A DNA stretch of 64,000 nt from Eubacteriales bacterium (GTDB lineage: Bacteria; Bacillota; Clostridia; Lachnospirales; Lachnospiraceae). A program made the position numbers and the translations under genes. Shown one piece after another: positions 8,204 to 17,009 of the stretch. The DNA is taken from positions 1 to 64,000 of the forward strand of contig JAUNDE010000001.1 of the NCBI GenBank assembly GCA_030526265.1, given 5' to 3'. Each line of letters opens with the position of its first letter. Within the stretch, counting starts at the first letter, position 1. The notes beneath the pieces are model-generated. The model was not told the DNA's origin. It made no database searches and was given only the letters and a program-made list of their open reading frames with translations.

Positions 8204-9515
8204 TTTTTTCTCTCTTTCGACATCCAACAAATAGATACATAATAAAAGTCATTGCAAACCAGAACCACGTCGTTGCATTGCTGAACCACGTTGTGAAGAA
8301 AGATAATCCAAGGTAGATCGCAACCTGTCCATAAAGGAGATATATGATCGGGTTCTGATCTTTCTTCACTCTCTGGTTCACCGCACTTGCAAATGTTCCG
8401 ATCAGACAAGCGAACGCAAACACTCCCGGCACACCAAAATCGTAATACGAATCATAAAACATCGTAAGTGTCGTAAGTTCTGTCTTCGTAATAAAATTTG
8501 GGTACGCAACCAATGAAGGAAATACAAACTTAAGTCCTGTCAGCGCAAATACCGGGAACAGCATTCGAAGTCCCCATGTATGAGATGTAAGCTGCTCTAC
8601 CATACAGTTGAAATTCTCAAAGTTATTTGCAACATAAATATATGGCTGCGTTATAAAGATCGGAATGCTGCTGTTTTTCATCTCGAAAATGCCATTCAAA
8701 TACTCCACATCATGATTCCTTGCTACTGTCAGCACGACATAAGCCGGAATCATCACACACATTAATCCGATCAAAGTGCGAAGCTTAATTTTCTTATTCA
8801 CAATGATATATGTAACAACGGCAAACCCTACAGCAAATAAAAGCTGGAATCTGGAAACGCAAAGAATTGGAATAAGCACTGCTTCAACATTGCAAACTCC
8901 AAGAATGAGCATTTTCACAACTTTTTTTTCTTTCGTCAGCTTAAGATACAATACAGAAATTGCAGGAATCAAGATACAGCTGACTGTGAAATAATGTACT
9001 CCCGAAATATGAAAATACGAATACGCATGAGGAAGATCAGAAAAAAACGGAATAAATCCGACAACGACTGCCTCTAACGTAAAACATGCTGCAGAGGCAA
9101 CTGCCAGACCAACGATACAGATCAATAGCCGCCTTGCCGTGGTCTCATCTTTTTTGAAAGGAATCTGTCCCTCTTCAGGGACATACTTCTTCTTTTCAAA
9201 CAAATCATATCCAATTGAAAATCCCATATAAATCAGCCAGAAACAAAACCATGTAACATTTGACCAATCCTTTTGAAGATGACTTAACTGAAAGCAGGCA
9301 ACTCCCTGTCCGCCTACCCAGGAAAGAGTAAAAAAGCCTTTCATATTCACCAGATTCTGTTCCTTCCAAAACAGTATCAGGTAAATCAACACCGCTTCTA
9401 TCAGCAAGATCACACCGCTCAGGATATGAAGTCCACTTCTCGAAAGCAGCATAGACAACACATAAGCAGCACAATATGACAGATATTGAATTCTCAATGT
9501 ATTATTATTCTTCAT
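8196..9515 (-). CDS. Wzy-like polysaccharide polymerase (oligosaccharide repeat-unit polymerase)
   Basis: Hydrophobic protein of about 439 residues with roughly 11-12 predicted transmembrane segments and few other features, located between an LCP gene and a glycosyltransferase inside a polysaccharide operon. This is the usual profile of O-antigen/capsule polymerases, which join lipid-linked repeat units on the outer face. The motif FFTTWFSNATTWFWFAMTF lies near the C-terminus. Start 9515 overlaps the upstream LCP stop by 11 nt. Sequence identity of Wzy proteins is very low, so the call rests on topology and context; an O-antigen ligase is the main alternative. Confidence 0.7.
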   Translation of the reverse strand: MKNNNTLRIQYLSYCAAYVLSMLLSRSGLHILSGVILLIEAVLIYLILFWKEQNLVNMKGFFTLSWVGGQGVACFQLSHLQKDWSNVTWFCFWLIYMGFSIGYDLFEKKKYVPEEGQIPFKKDETTARRLLICIVGLAVASAACFTLEAVVVGFIPFFSDLPHAYSYFHISGVHYFTVSCILIPAISVLYLKLTKEKKVVKMLILGVCNVEAVLIPILCVSRFQLLFAVGFAVVTYIIVNKKIKLRTLIGLMCVMIPAYVVLTVARNHDVEYLNGIFEMKNSSIPIFITQPYIYVANNFENFNCMVEQLTSHTWGLRMLFPVFALTGLKFVFPSLVAYPNFITKTELTTLTMFYDSYYDFGVPGVFAFACLIGTFASAVNQRVKKDQNPIIYLLYGQVAIYLGLSFFTTWFSNATTWFWFAMTFIMYLFVGCRKREKNE

Positions 9516-10638
9516 TACCTTTTTCTCCAGCCATTCTATCCTCAAATGTCATTTCAACAGACACCGCATCTTCTGACACCCCACTCAGATATGCAATATC
9601 ATTTGAAATGAATTTAATTTTCTCCGAAGGCTCATATGATTCTCCAAACAGAAATTGATGCAGCTGAACCACATTGTTCGTAAGATCGATCGGTATTACA
9701 TAAGATCCCGAATGATCTCTGACATTCTCACTGACAGTAACTTCAAATGGAAATCCTGAAGATTCAACAATATTATAATTCAATGCATTCGCTGCAAATC
9801 CAAGCAGTTCTCTTGATGAAAAGCTTGTAGAAATCTGCGGAAATACCTGATCGATAATCTGATTCAATGTACTGAGATCAGCCTTTTTTGCTTTCTCCGC
9901 AACGAGGTTCAACACAAATCTCTGTCTCTCTGCCCGCTTAAAATCATCGCCTTCTGTATATCGAATTCTGGCATATCCTACCGCATGCACACCATCCAGG
10001 TGATGCATTCCGGCCACCTCATCAATCTGGACCATTTCTTTTCCGGTGACCTGAGCCGTTTCAAACGCATAACCGTTACAGTAAAATGCTTCCTCTGCTG
10101 TAAGTTCAATATCCAGGCCGCCCAGGAGATCAATCACATCAACAAGCGCATTAAAATTTACGCTCACATAATTCTGGATATCCAGATCAAAATTACGATT
10201 CAGCATACTGATCGCCGCTTCCGGCCCGCCTGTATTATATGCTGAGTTCGCTTTCTCATATCCACCGTCTTCCTGCTGCAGCAAAATGTCACGATAGACC
10301 GAGAGAAGCTTCACATCATTGGTCTCATTATTTATGCTCGCAATCATAATACAATCGCTCTGCACACCGCCGTCTATTTCTCCTTCTCTGGAATCCAGGC
10401 CAAATAATGCAATATTCGTATACGGACCAGAATCACGATATACTTCTATCTTATCCCTGTCCAACGGATTAAAGTCCAGCTTGTCAAGCTTAATCATACC
10501 ATATCCGACCACACCAAGAATGCATAAGATCAGTACTTCTGTTCCCAAAATGATTGCCTTTTTCCTGCGTCGTTTTCTTCTCGCCTGTTTCTGTCCGGCA
10601 ATTCGCTCCTGTCTGATCGAACGTCTTTGTTTACTCAT
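9505..10638 (-). CDS. LytR-CpsA-Psr family cell-wall polymer ligase
   Basis: Second LCP protein of about 377 residues. Basic N-terminus (KQARRKRRRKK), one transmembrane helix (about 27-48), and an LCP domain with IALFGLDSREGEIDGGVQSD and YARIRYTEGDDFKRAERQR. It lacks the Asp/Tyr-rich tail of the paralogue at 5939. The ATG at 10638 has GGAAGG about 8 nt upstream. It lies directly after the WcaJ-type transferase and before the polymerase, so it probably attaches the polymer initiated by that transferase to peptidoglycan. Confidence 0.9.
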   Translation of the reverse strand: MSKQRRSIRQERIAGQKQARRKRRRKKAIILGTEVLILCILGVVGYGMIKLDKLDFNPLDRDKIEVYRDSGPYTNIALFGLDSREGEIDGGVQSDCIMIASINNETNDVKLLSVYRDILLQQEDGGYEKANSAYNTGGPEAAISMLNRNFDLDIQNYVSVNFNALVDVIDLLGGLDIELTAEEAFYCNGYAFETAQVTGKEMVQIDEVAGMHHLDGVHAVGYARIRYTEGDDFKRAERQRFVLNLVAEKAKKADLSTLNQIIDQVFPQISTSFSSRELLGFAANALNYNIVESSGFPFEVTVSENVRDHSGSYVIPIDLTNNVVQLHQFLFGESYEPSEKIKFISNDIAYLSGVSEDAVSVEMTFEDRMAGEKGNEE

Positions 10639-10661
10639 CAAAACGCCTTCCCGAAATAATA

Positions 10662-12065
10662 TTAATACGCATTTTTATTAATAAATCCTTTTACAAATGT
10701 CAAAATAAGAATTTTAATATCCAGACCAATTGTCCAGTTCTCGATATAATATAAGTCACACTCAATCCTTCCGCGAATCGATGTATCTCCGCGGAAACCA
10801 TTCACCTGTGCCCATCCGGTAAGTCCCGGCCGCACCTGATGTTTCACCATATATCTTGGTATCTCTTCCTTGAACTTGTCCACGAACTGAGGTCTTTCCG
10901 GTCTTGGTCCGATCAGACTCATGTCACCCTTCAGGACATTGATAAACTGTGGCATCTCATCAATACTTGTTTTACGGATAAACTTTCCGATCGGTGTCAC
11001 ACGCGAATCGTTCTTTGTCGTCCACTGCTTCTTCTCAGACGCCTCATCCTGAACGACCATAGATCTGAATTTATACATATAGAATGGTTTGTTCTGCTTT
11101 CCGATCCTCTCCTGATTAAAGATCAGCGGTCCCGGTGATGTCACTTTAATGATAATTGCAACTGTCAACATAACAGGTGAAAACAGAACCAGTGCAAATA
11201 ACGCTCCGAAGATATCGATACTTCTCTTGATCAGAGCATTCAATCCATTGCTCAGCGGAACTCTTCGAATATTTACAACAGGAAGCCCCATCAAATCTTC
11301 TGTATACGGTTTTGTCGGAATGATATTATTGTAATCAGGAATAAACTTCGTGTGTACACCTGACTTTTCACACATTGCAACAATCTTCTCCAACTGATAA
11401 TATTCAGAAAGACCAAGTGTAATAACGATCTCATCCAGATTATTCTCCGGAAGGATCAGCGAAAGATCCTCTGTAGTACCAATAACCTTAATACCTTTGT
11501 ACTCTGTTCCCCGTTCAACATTATTCGCCAATATTCCCCGAATCGTATATCCCCATGATGGATTCAGGACAACACGGTCAATATACTGTTCTGCTGCACG
11601 GCTGTATCCGACCATCAGAACGGCCTTCTGGTTATATCCGTTGCTTCTCATTCTTCTTAAGATCAGACGAATCACATTCCGAAGAAAGATGGCAAAGAAC
11701 ATATTCAAGCAATAAAAGACAAACAACATCTGTCTGGAGAAGTTATTCTCTTTGATCAAATATAATACGAGAATAAATCCCATGAGACCGATCGTATTTG
11801 CCTGAAGGATATGCCATGCCTCTAATCTTCTTCCCTGAACACGTTTCGCTGTGTACAGCTGGAAAATATAGTACAGAATCAGATATCCCGGCACAGCATA
11901 CAGAAGCGCACGCATATAAACATCCAGTGGCAGATACCAGATCGCCACAGGGAATAATCCACTTCTAAACTTGATATACCATGCCAGAGCATAAGACACA
12001 ATAATCGTAAGCGCATCTAAAACCACATGAAATTTATTAAATAAACTCTGATTGTCTCTAATCAT
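10662..12065 (-). CDS. WcaJ-type undecaprenyl-phosphate phosphosugar transferase
   Basis: Initiating enzyme that moves a sugar-1-phosphate from a nucleotide sugar to undecaprenyl phosphate. Four or five N-terminal transmembrane segments (about 1-140), a CoA-binding-like Rossmann region (about 145-250), then a membrane helix and the catalytic bacterial sugar transferase domain (about 275-467) with QERIGKQNKPFYMYKFRSM, SLIGPRPERP and RPGLTGWAQV. Length 467 is normal. It is followed after 23 nt by an LCP gene. The sugar (glucose, galactose or other) cannot be read from the sequence. Confidence 0.92.
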   Translation of the reverse strand: MIRDNQSLFNKFHVVLDALTIIVSYALAWYIKFRSGLFPVAIWYLPLDVYMRALLYAVPGYLILYYIFQLYTAKRVQGRRLEAWHILQANTIGLMGFILVLYLIKENNFSRQMLFVFYCLNMFFAIFLRNVIRLILRRMRSNGYNQKAVLMVGYSRAAEQYIDRVVLNPSWGYTIRGILANNVERGTEYKGIKVIGTTEDLSLILPENNLDEIVITLGLSEYYQLEKIVAMCEKSGVHTKFIPDYNNIIPTKPYTEDLMGLPVVNIRRVPLSNGLNALIKRSIDIFGALFALVLFSPVMLTVAIIIKVTSPGPLIFNQERIGKQNKPFYMYKFRSMVVQDEASEKKQWTTKNDSRVTPIGKFIRKTSIDEMPQFINVLKGDMSLIGPRPERPQFVDKFKEEIPRYMVKHQVRPGLTGWAQVNGFRGDTSIRGRIECDLYYIENWTIGLDIKILILTFVKGFINKNAY

Positions 12066-12108
12066 ATTTGTCCCATTCTTTCTTATGTATATTCTATAAT
12101 CCTAGTCT

Positions 12109-12137
12109 ATAATACAACAAAATCCCCCCATCCACAA
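12109..12137 (-). promoter_or_regulatory. Promoter of the WcaJ-LCP-Wzy-GT operon
   Basis: Minus-strand -35 TTGTGG (12132-12137), 17-bp spacer that includes a GGGGGG run, -10 TATTAT (12109-12114), about 44 nt before the start at 12065. Confidence 0.55.
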
Positions 12138-12241
12138 CCCTCCCACCCGTACTTTTCCTTAACATTTAATTAACATTTACGCAACAATTGCACACAACTA
12201 TTTGTGTCTTCACATTTATCTATAGCATATATTGAGAAATT

Positions 12242-12251
12242 TTGCTATAAT
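12242..12251 (+). promoter_or_regulatory. Extended -10 promoter element of the divergent glycosyltransferase
   Basis: TTGCTATAAT matches an extended -10 (TGnTATAAT) 25 nt before the start codon at 12277. No good -35 is visible. The 211-bp gap 12066-12276 also holds the oppositely directed promoter; I see no other feature in it. Confidence 0.45.
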
Positions 12252-12276
12252 GCACTTGTACTCAGGAGGACGAATC

Positions 12277-13263
12277 ATGAAACAGAAAGTAACAATTGTC
12301 ATACCAAATTACAACGGAAAACACTTTATGGAACCATGTCTTGCTTCACTGGAGAAACAGTCAACAAAAGACTTTCGAATTCTTATCGTTGACAATGCAT
12401 CTTCAGATGGAAGCATTGAATATATGAAAGAAAACTATCCTGAAATTGACGTAATTGCACTCGATAAAAACTATGGATTCAGCAAGGCTGTCAATGTAGG
12501 AATACAAAATTCAAAAACACCTTATGTCATTTTATTAAACAATGATACTACTGTCGATGAGCACTATGTGGAAGAAATGGTCCGTGCGATCGAACAGTCA
12601 CCGCGCATCTTTTCCGTCAGCAGCAAGATGATCCAGATGTATCACCCGGATCTGATTGACAGTGCCGGTGATCTGTACACATTAGTGGGATGGGGAATCT
12701 GCCGCGGCGCCGGTCGTCCGGTCAGCAATTACACAGAAGCCGATGAGATCTTCACGGCATGTGCCGGTGCAGCTATCTATCGCAGATCTGTCTTCCGGAA
12801 AATCGGCTATTTCGACGAGAATCATTTCGCATATCTCGAGGATATCGACATCGGATACCGTGCAAAGATATACGGCTATAAGAACATGTACTGTCCGACT
12901 GCACTCGTGTATCACGTCGGCAGCGGAACAAGCGGATCCAAGTATAATGCATTCAAAGTAAAACTGTCTGCGAGAAATAATATTTATCTGAATTATAAAA
13001 ACATGCCGCTCGCTCAGCTGATCATCAACGCTCCTGCTCTGGCAGCCGGATTTCTTGTCAAATATCTGTTTTTCATAAAAATCGGCTGGGGCAAAGAATA
13101 CAAAGAAGGAATCCTGGAAGGCCTGAAAACTGCAAAAGACCAAAAAAAAGTGCCGTTTAAAGTAAGACATCTGATCAATTATTTATCGATCGAAGCAGAA
13201 CTGTTCCTTCACACCTTCGCTTATGCAAAAGACTGGTTTTCAAGAAAATTATTTCATAAATAA
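12277..13263 (+). CDS. Family 2 glycosyltransferase, rhamnosyltransferase-like (WbbL type)
   Basis: GT2 enzyme of 328 residues: KVTIVIPNYNGKHFMEPCL at the N-terminus, the ILLNNDTTVD metal site near residue 90, and FFDENHF-like acceptor region YFDENHFAYLEDIDIGYRA. This is the pattern of WbbL/RfbF rhamnosyltransferases. A C-terminal hydrophobic stretch may attach it to the membrane. The ATG at 12277 has AGGAGGA 7 nt upstream, whereas the longer frame from 12232 has none. It is the only plus-strand gene in this part and has its own promoter, divergent from the WcaJ operon; it ends in a bidirectional terminator. Confidence 0.82.
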   Translation: MKQKVTIVIPNYNGKHFMEPCLASLEKQSTKDFRILIVDNASSDGSIEYMKENYPEIDVIALDKNYGFSKAVNVGIQNSKTPYVILLNNDTTVDEHYVEEMVRAIEQSPRIFSVSSKMIQMYHPDLIDSAGDLYTLVGWGICRGAGRPVSNYTEADEIFTACAGAAIYRRSVFRKIGYFDENHFAYLEDIDIGYRAKIYGYKNMYCPTALVYHVGSGTSGSKYNAFKVKLSARNNIYLNYKNMPLAQLIINAPALAAGFLVKYLFFIKIGWGKEYKEGILEGLKTAKDQKKVPFKVRHLINYLSIEAELFLHTFAYAKDWFSRKLFHK

Positions 13264-13294
13264 GAAAAAGCCCGGGACTCCCGAGCTTTTTCTT
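13262..13294. terminator. Bidirectional terminator between glycosyltransferase and rfbC
   Basis: 15-nt arms AAGAAAAAGCCCGGG / CCCGAGCTTTTTCTT with one mismatch and a 3-nt loop, A-rich on the left and T-rich on the right, so it can end transcription from both convergent genes. Confidence 0.8.
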
Positions 13295-13300
13295 ATTGTA

Positions 13301-13909
13301 TTAAAATTTGAACGTGTCTTTCAGTCCGACCCATTTCTGGTCTTTCTCACTTAAGTTAAGCGCTGTTCCGTCTTCTAATGTATATCCTTCCGCAGAAGCA
13401 CTTCCCTGATACTCTCCGACAAGCTTCGGCCATGCGATGCCGATCTCCGGATCATTCCAGGCAAGACCGCCTTCATCTCCCGGATGATAGAAATCCGTAC
13501 ATTTGTAACAGAACTCTGCGATATCACTGAGCACGAGGAAACCGTGAGCAAATCCTTCCGGAATATAGAACTGTTTCTTATTTTCTTCTGTCAGCTCGAT
13601 TCCATACCATTTTCCATAAGTCTCGCTGTCGCTGCGAAGATCCACAGCCACATCGAACACAGATCCTTTGATAACACGAACTAATTTCCCCTGTGGAAAT
13701 TCTTTCTGGAAATGCAATCCACGAAGCACTCCCTTCGATGAACATGACTGGTTATCCTGCACAAATACCATATCAAGTCCGGCTTCTGCCATATCTCTCT
13801 GGCTGTACGTCTCCATGAAATATCCTCTGGAGTCACCGTGAACTGCAGGTGTGATCACACAGAGTCCCTGTATTCCTCCTGCATTCTTTTCAACTGTAAT
13901 CTGTCCCAT
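13301..13909 (-). CDS. rfbC: dTDP-4-dehydrorhamnose 3,5-epimerase
   Basis: Third enzyme of dTDP-L-rhamnose synthesis, a cupin-fold epimerase of 202 residues. Family motifs are present: QDNQSCSSKGVLRGLHFQ (with the catalytic-region His in GLHFQ), GSVFDVAVDLR and PEGFAHGFLVLSD, and the Tyr-containing CTDFYHPGDEGG. It directly abuts rfbD (stop and start adjacent), so the rfbA-B-D-C genes form one operon read on the minus strand. It provides the precursor for the rhamnosyltransferases throughout the window. Confidence 0.95.
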   Translation of the reverse strand: MGQITVEKNAGGIQGLCVITPAVHGDSRGYFMETYSQRDMAEAGLDMVFVQDNQSCSSKGVLRGLHFQKEFPQGKLVRVIKGSVFDVAVDLRSDSETYGKWYGIELTEENKKQFYIPEGFAHGFLVLSDIAEFCYKCTDFYHPGDEGGLAWNDPEIGIAWPKLVGEYQGSASAEGYTLEDGTALNLSEKDQKWVGLKDTFKF

Positions 13910-14860
13910 TTATAATTCCTCCAAGTTAAGTTCTGCCATATATCTTGCAACAGCATCCTGCCATGCAGGCAATGGCTCAAATCCATTTTCCACCAGCTTA
14001 CTTCTGTCCAGACGACTGTTAAATGGTCTTGCAGCCTTTGAGATACCATACTCTGCAGTCGTTACAGGTTTCACTTCAATCTTATCCTCAGCATATCCTG
14101 TATATCCCATCTCTACTGCCTGACGGAAAATCTCCTTCGTAAAATCATACCAGCTGATGTATCCGCCTTCATTTGTCGCATGATAATATCCGTATTTATC
14201 CGTCTCGATCATATCAACCAGAAGTCTTGCAAGGTCAAATGTATATGTTGGTGTACCAATCTGGTCACAGACTACTGTAAGTTTATCGTGGTTCTTTCCA
14301 ACCCTTAACATTGTTTTGATAAAGTTATTGCCATTCTTTCCAAATACCCATGCAATTCGTACGATAAAATATTTTTCCAGTGTTTCTGCTACTGCAAGCT
14401 CACCTTCTAATTTCGTAACACCGTAAACATTCAATGGTGCGTAATCCTTGCAATCCGGATCCCAAGGCGTCTCACCCTGTCCATCAAATACGTAGTCTGT
14501 ACTGATATATACCATCTTACAGTCAAGTTCTTTGCACATCTTTGCAATGTTTGCTGTTCCGGTTCCATTAATTGCAGAAACAAGTGCCTTTTTGTCCTCA
14601 TCTTCCGCAAGATCCACTGCTGTCCATGCCGCACAGTGAACCATCACATCCGGCTTAACATCTCTCATTACTTTCTCAACAGATGCAGCATCTGTAATAT
14701 CCATCGGAACATACGGCATTGTTGTCACAGGTGTGCCATCCTGAATGCCACTATATACCTCTTTAATGTCTGAGCCAACACCTTCATATCCGCGTTTTGC
14801 CAGTTCATTCATAACATCATGCCCAAGCTGTCCGCCCACACCAGTTACTAATACTTTCAT
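13910..14860 (-). CDS. rfbD: dTDP-4-dehydrorhamnose reductase
   Basis: Final step of dTDP-L-rhamnose synthesis, NAD(P)H-dependent SDR protein of 316 residues. The nucleotide-binding motif is MKVLVTGVGGQLGHDV, the active site is YISTDYVFDG followed by the YGVTKLEGE Tyr-x-x-x-Lys pair, and the C-terminal RPFNSRLDRSKL is typical of RfbD/RmlD. It sits between rfbB and rfbC with tight spacing. Confidence 0.95.
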   Translation of the reverse strand: MKVLVTGVGGQLGHDVMNELAKRGYEGVGSDIKEVYSGIQDGTPVTTMPYVPMDITDAASVEKVMRDVKPDVMVHCAAWTAVDLAEDEDKKALVSAINGTGTANIAKMCKELDCKMVYISTDYVFDGQGETPWDPDCKDYAPLNVYGVTKLEGELAVAETLEKYFIVRIAWVFGKNGNNFIKTMLRVGKNHDKLTVVCDQIGTPTYTFDLARLLVDMIETDKYGYYHATNEGGYISWYDFTKEIFRQAVEMGYTGYAEDKIEVKPVTTAEYGISKAARPFNSRLDRSKLVENGFEPLPAWQDAVARYMAELNLEEL

Positions 14861-14869
14861 ATCATTCTC

Positions 14870-15889
14870 CTATCTGTTTGCATACATTTTCTCGTAGTAA
14901 TTCTGATATTCTCCGGAAATGATCGTCTCCCACCATTCCTTATTATCAAGATACCACTGAATCGTCTTCTTAATACCATCTTTGAACATTGTCTCCGGGA
15001 GCCATCCAAGTTCATTGTGAATCTTTGTAGGATCGATCGCGTAGCGCATATCATGTCCTTTACGGTCTGTTACGTATGTGATCAGGTCTTCTGATTTGCC
15101 AAGTTCTTTACAGATGATCTTTACGATATCGATATTTTTCATCTCATTGTGTCCACCGATATTGTAAACTTCTCCGACACGTCCTTTGTGAATAATAAGG
15201 TCGATTGCCTTGCAGTGGTCTTCTACATAGAGCCAGTCACGCACATTTTCACCCTTGCCATATACCGGGAGCGGTTTCTCAGCCAGTGCATTCGCGATCA
15301 TAAGCGGAATCAGCTTCTCCGGGAAATGATATGGACCATAGTTATTTGAGCAACGGCTGATTGTGATCGGAAGGCCATATGTTCTGTGATATGCCTGAAC
15401 AAGAAGATCCGCTGCTGCCTTTGATGAGCTGTAAGGGCTGCTTGTATGAATCGGTGTTTCCTCTGTAAAGAACAGATCCGGTCTGTCAAGAGGAAGATCT
15501 CCATACACTTCATCTGTAGATACCTGATGGTAACGTTTGATTCCATATTTTCTGCATGCATCCATGAGAACTGCAGTACCCTTGATATTTGTGTCAAGGA
15601 ATACTTTCGGGTTCTCGATCGAACGGTCTACATGACTCTCCGCAGCAAAGTTAACAACGATATCCGGATGTTCTTCTTCGAACAGCTGATAAACAGCTTC
15701 TCTGTCTGTGATATCTGTCTTTGAAAATCTGAAGTTCGGGTTGTCCATCACAGGCTCAAGTGTTGATAAATTTCCCGCGTATGTGAGGCAGTCCAGACAT
15801 ACGATTCTGTAGTCAGGATATTTGTTCAGCATATGAAATACAAAGTTACTTCCAATAAATCCGGCTCCGCCAGTTACAAAAATAGTCAT
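14870..15889 (-). CDS. rfbB: dTDP-glucose 4,6-dehydratase
   Basis: Second enzyme of the dTDP-rhamnose pathway, an extended SDR of 339 residues. Motifs: MTIFVTGGAGFIGSNFVFH at the N-terminus, the active-site VSTDEVYGDL and the YSSSKAAADLLV catalytic Tyr/Lys, and RCSNNYGPYHFPEKLIPL. Start 15889 is chosen because AAAGGAGATAAAAG precedes it; a start eight codons upstream has no site. It lies 9 nt before rfbD. Confidence 0.95.
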   Translation of the reverse strand: MTIFVTGGAGFIGSNFVFHMLNKYPDYRIVCLDCLTYAGNLSTLEPVMDNPNFRFSKTDITDREAVYQLFEEEHPDIVVNFAAESHVDRSIENPKVFLDTNIKGTAVLMDACRKYGIKRYHQVSTDEVYGDLPLDRPDLFFTEETPIHTSSPYSSSKAAADLLVQAYHRTYGLPITISRCSNNYGPYHFPEKLIPLMIANALAEKPLPVYGKGENVRDWLYVEDHCKAIDLIIHKGRVGEVYNIGGHNEMKNIDIVKIICKELGKSEDLITYVTDRKGHDMRYAIDPTKIHNELGWLPETMFKDGIKKTIQWYLDNKEWWETIISGEYQNYYEKMYANR

Positions 15890-15956
15890 TCTTTTATCTC
15901 CTTTTTCCGTCATAAAGTATAATTAATTTTGTTTTTGTTTTGTCTAAATATTAATC

Positions 15957-16853
15957 TTAATATAAATTCTCCTGATATTTCCCATCCATTACATCCTTCA
16001 GATACTGTCCGTACTGATTCTTCTTCAGGATCTCATAGACTTCCATCACTTCATCCTTTGAAATCCATCCATTCAGATAAGCGATCTCTTCGAGACAGGC
16101 AATTTTACGATGCTGATGTGTCTCTACTGTCTTTACGAAATTAGTTGCTTCTACAAGACTCTCATGCGTTCCTGTATCAAGCCATGTAAATCCCTGTCCG
16201 AGAAGCTCAACATTCAAGTTTCCTTCTTCAAGGTAGATTCTATTCAGGTCTGTGATCTCAAGTTCTCCTCTCGCACTTGGCTTCAGATTCTTTGCATACT
16301 CTATTACCTTATTATCATAGAAGTAAAGACCTGTTACACAGTAATTACTCTTCGGCTTCGCAGGTTTCTCTTCGATAGAGACAGCTTTGCCCTCACTGTC
16401 AAATTCAACAATACCGAACCGCTCCGGATCATCTACATAGTATCCGAATACAGTCGCACCTTTACCGGATTCTGCATTCTCAACAGCTGCCATCAGACGT
16501 TTCTTCAAACCATGACCGGCAAAGATATTATCTCCAAGTACCATCGCTACTGTATCATCTCCGACAAAGTCAGCGCCAATGATAAATGCCTGAGCAAGTC
16601 CGTCCGGGCTTGGCTGAACTGCATACGAAAGATTCACACCGAACTGGTGTCCGTCTCCGAGCAGTTCCTGAAATCTCGGTGTATCCTGTGGTGTAGAAAT
16701 GATCAGAATATCACGGATACCTGCATTCATAAGGACAGACATCGGATAATAGATCATCGGTTTATCATAAATTGGTAATAACTGCTTTGATGTTACTCTT
16801 GTCAAAGGATAAAGACGTGTGCCTGAACCGCCTGCTAAAATAATACCTTTCAT
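15957..16853 (-). CDS. rfbA: Glucose-1-phosphate thymidylyltransferase
   Basis: First enzyme of dTDP-L-rhamnose synthesis, joining dTTP and glucose-1-phosphate. 298 residues with the nucleotidyltransferase signature [17 protein letters not shown], the substrate-binding [14 protein letters not shown] and the metal site MVLGDNIF, then the [20 protein letters not shown] block. A GGAGGATC site lies just upstream. It is the first gene of the rfbA-B-D-C operon, separated from rfbB by 67 nt. Confidence 0.96.
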   Translation of the reverse strand: MKGIILAGGSGTRLYPLTRVTSKQLLPIYDKPMIYYPMSVLMNAGIRDILIISTPQDTPRFQELLGDGHQFGVNLSYAVQPSPDGLAQAFIIGADFVGDDTVAMVLGDNIFAGHGLKKRLMAAVENAESGKGATVFGYYVDDPERFGIVEFDSEGKAVSIEEKPAKPKSNYCVTGLYFYDNKVIEYAKNLKPSARGELEITDLNRIYLEEGNLNVELLGQGFTWLDTGTHESLVEATNFVKTVETHQHRKIACLEEIAYLNGWISKDEVMEVYEILKKNQYGQYLKDVMDGKYQENLY

Positions 16854-16941
16854 TAATAGATCCTCCTATTTAATCACTCTTCTTCAACTTTGGCGAAATC
16901 ATGACTTTTTATCATGGAATTCACTGTTATTTACATTATAA

Positions 16942-16962
16942 AAGGTGACGTTACGTCACCTT
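16942..16962 (-). terminator. Perfect inverted repeat upstream of rfbA: terminator or operator
   Basis: AAGGTGACG TTA CGTCACCTT, a perfect 9-bp stem with a 3-nt centre. On the minus strand it is followed by TTATAATG, so it could end the M23 gene transcript 48 nt after its stop. However, TATAAT overlaps its downstream edge (16936-16941 region) and a TTGAAG lies on its other side, so the palindrome would sit between -35 and -10 of an rfbA promoter. Both roles are possible. Confidence 0.5.
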
Positions 16963-17009
16963 CAAGTAGAAAAATCAATATTTCATAAAATTTTCATCTA
17001 TATTTGTAT

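Noticed and set aside
7289..12065. Wzd/Wze-type (CpsB-CpsC-CpsD) tyrosine-kinase capsule control genes
   Set aside because: None of the chain-length regulator, kinase or phosphatase motifs was found near the WcaJ-type transferase.
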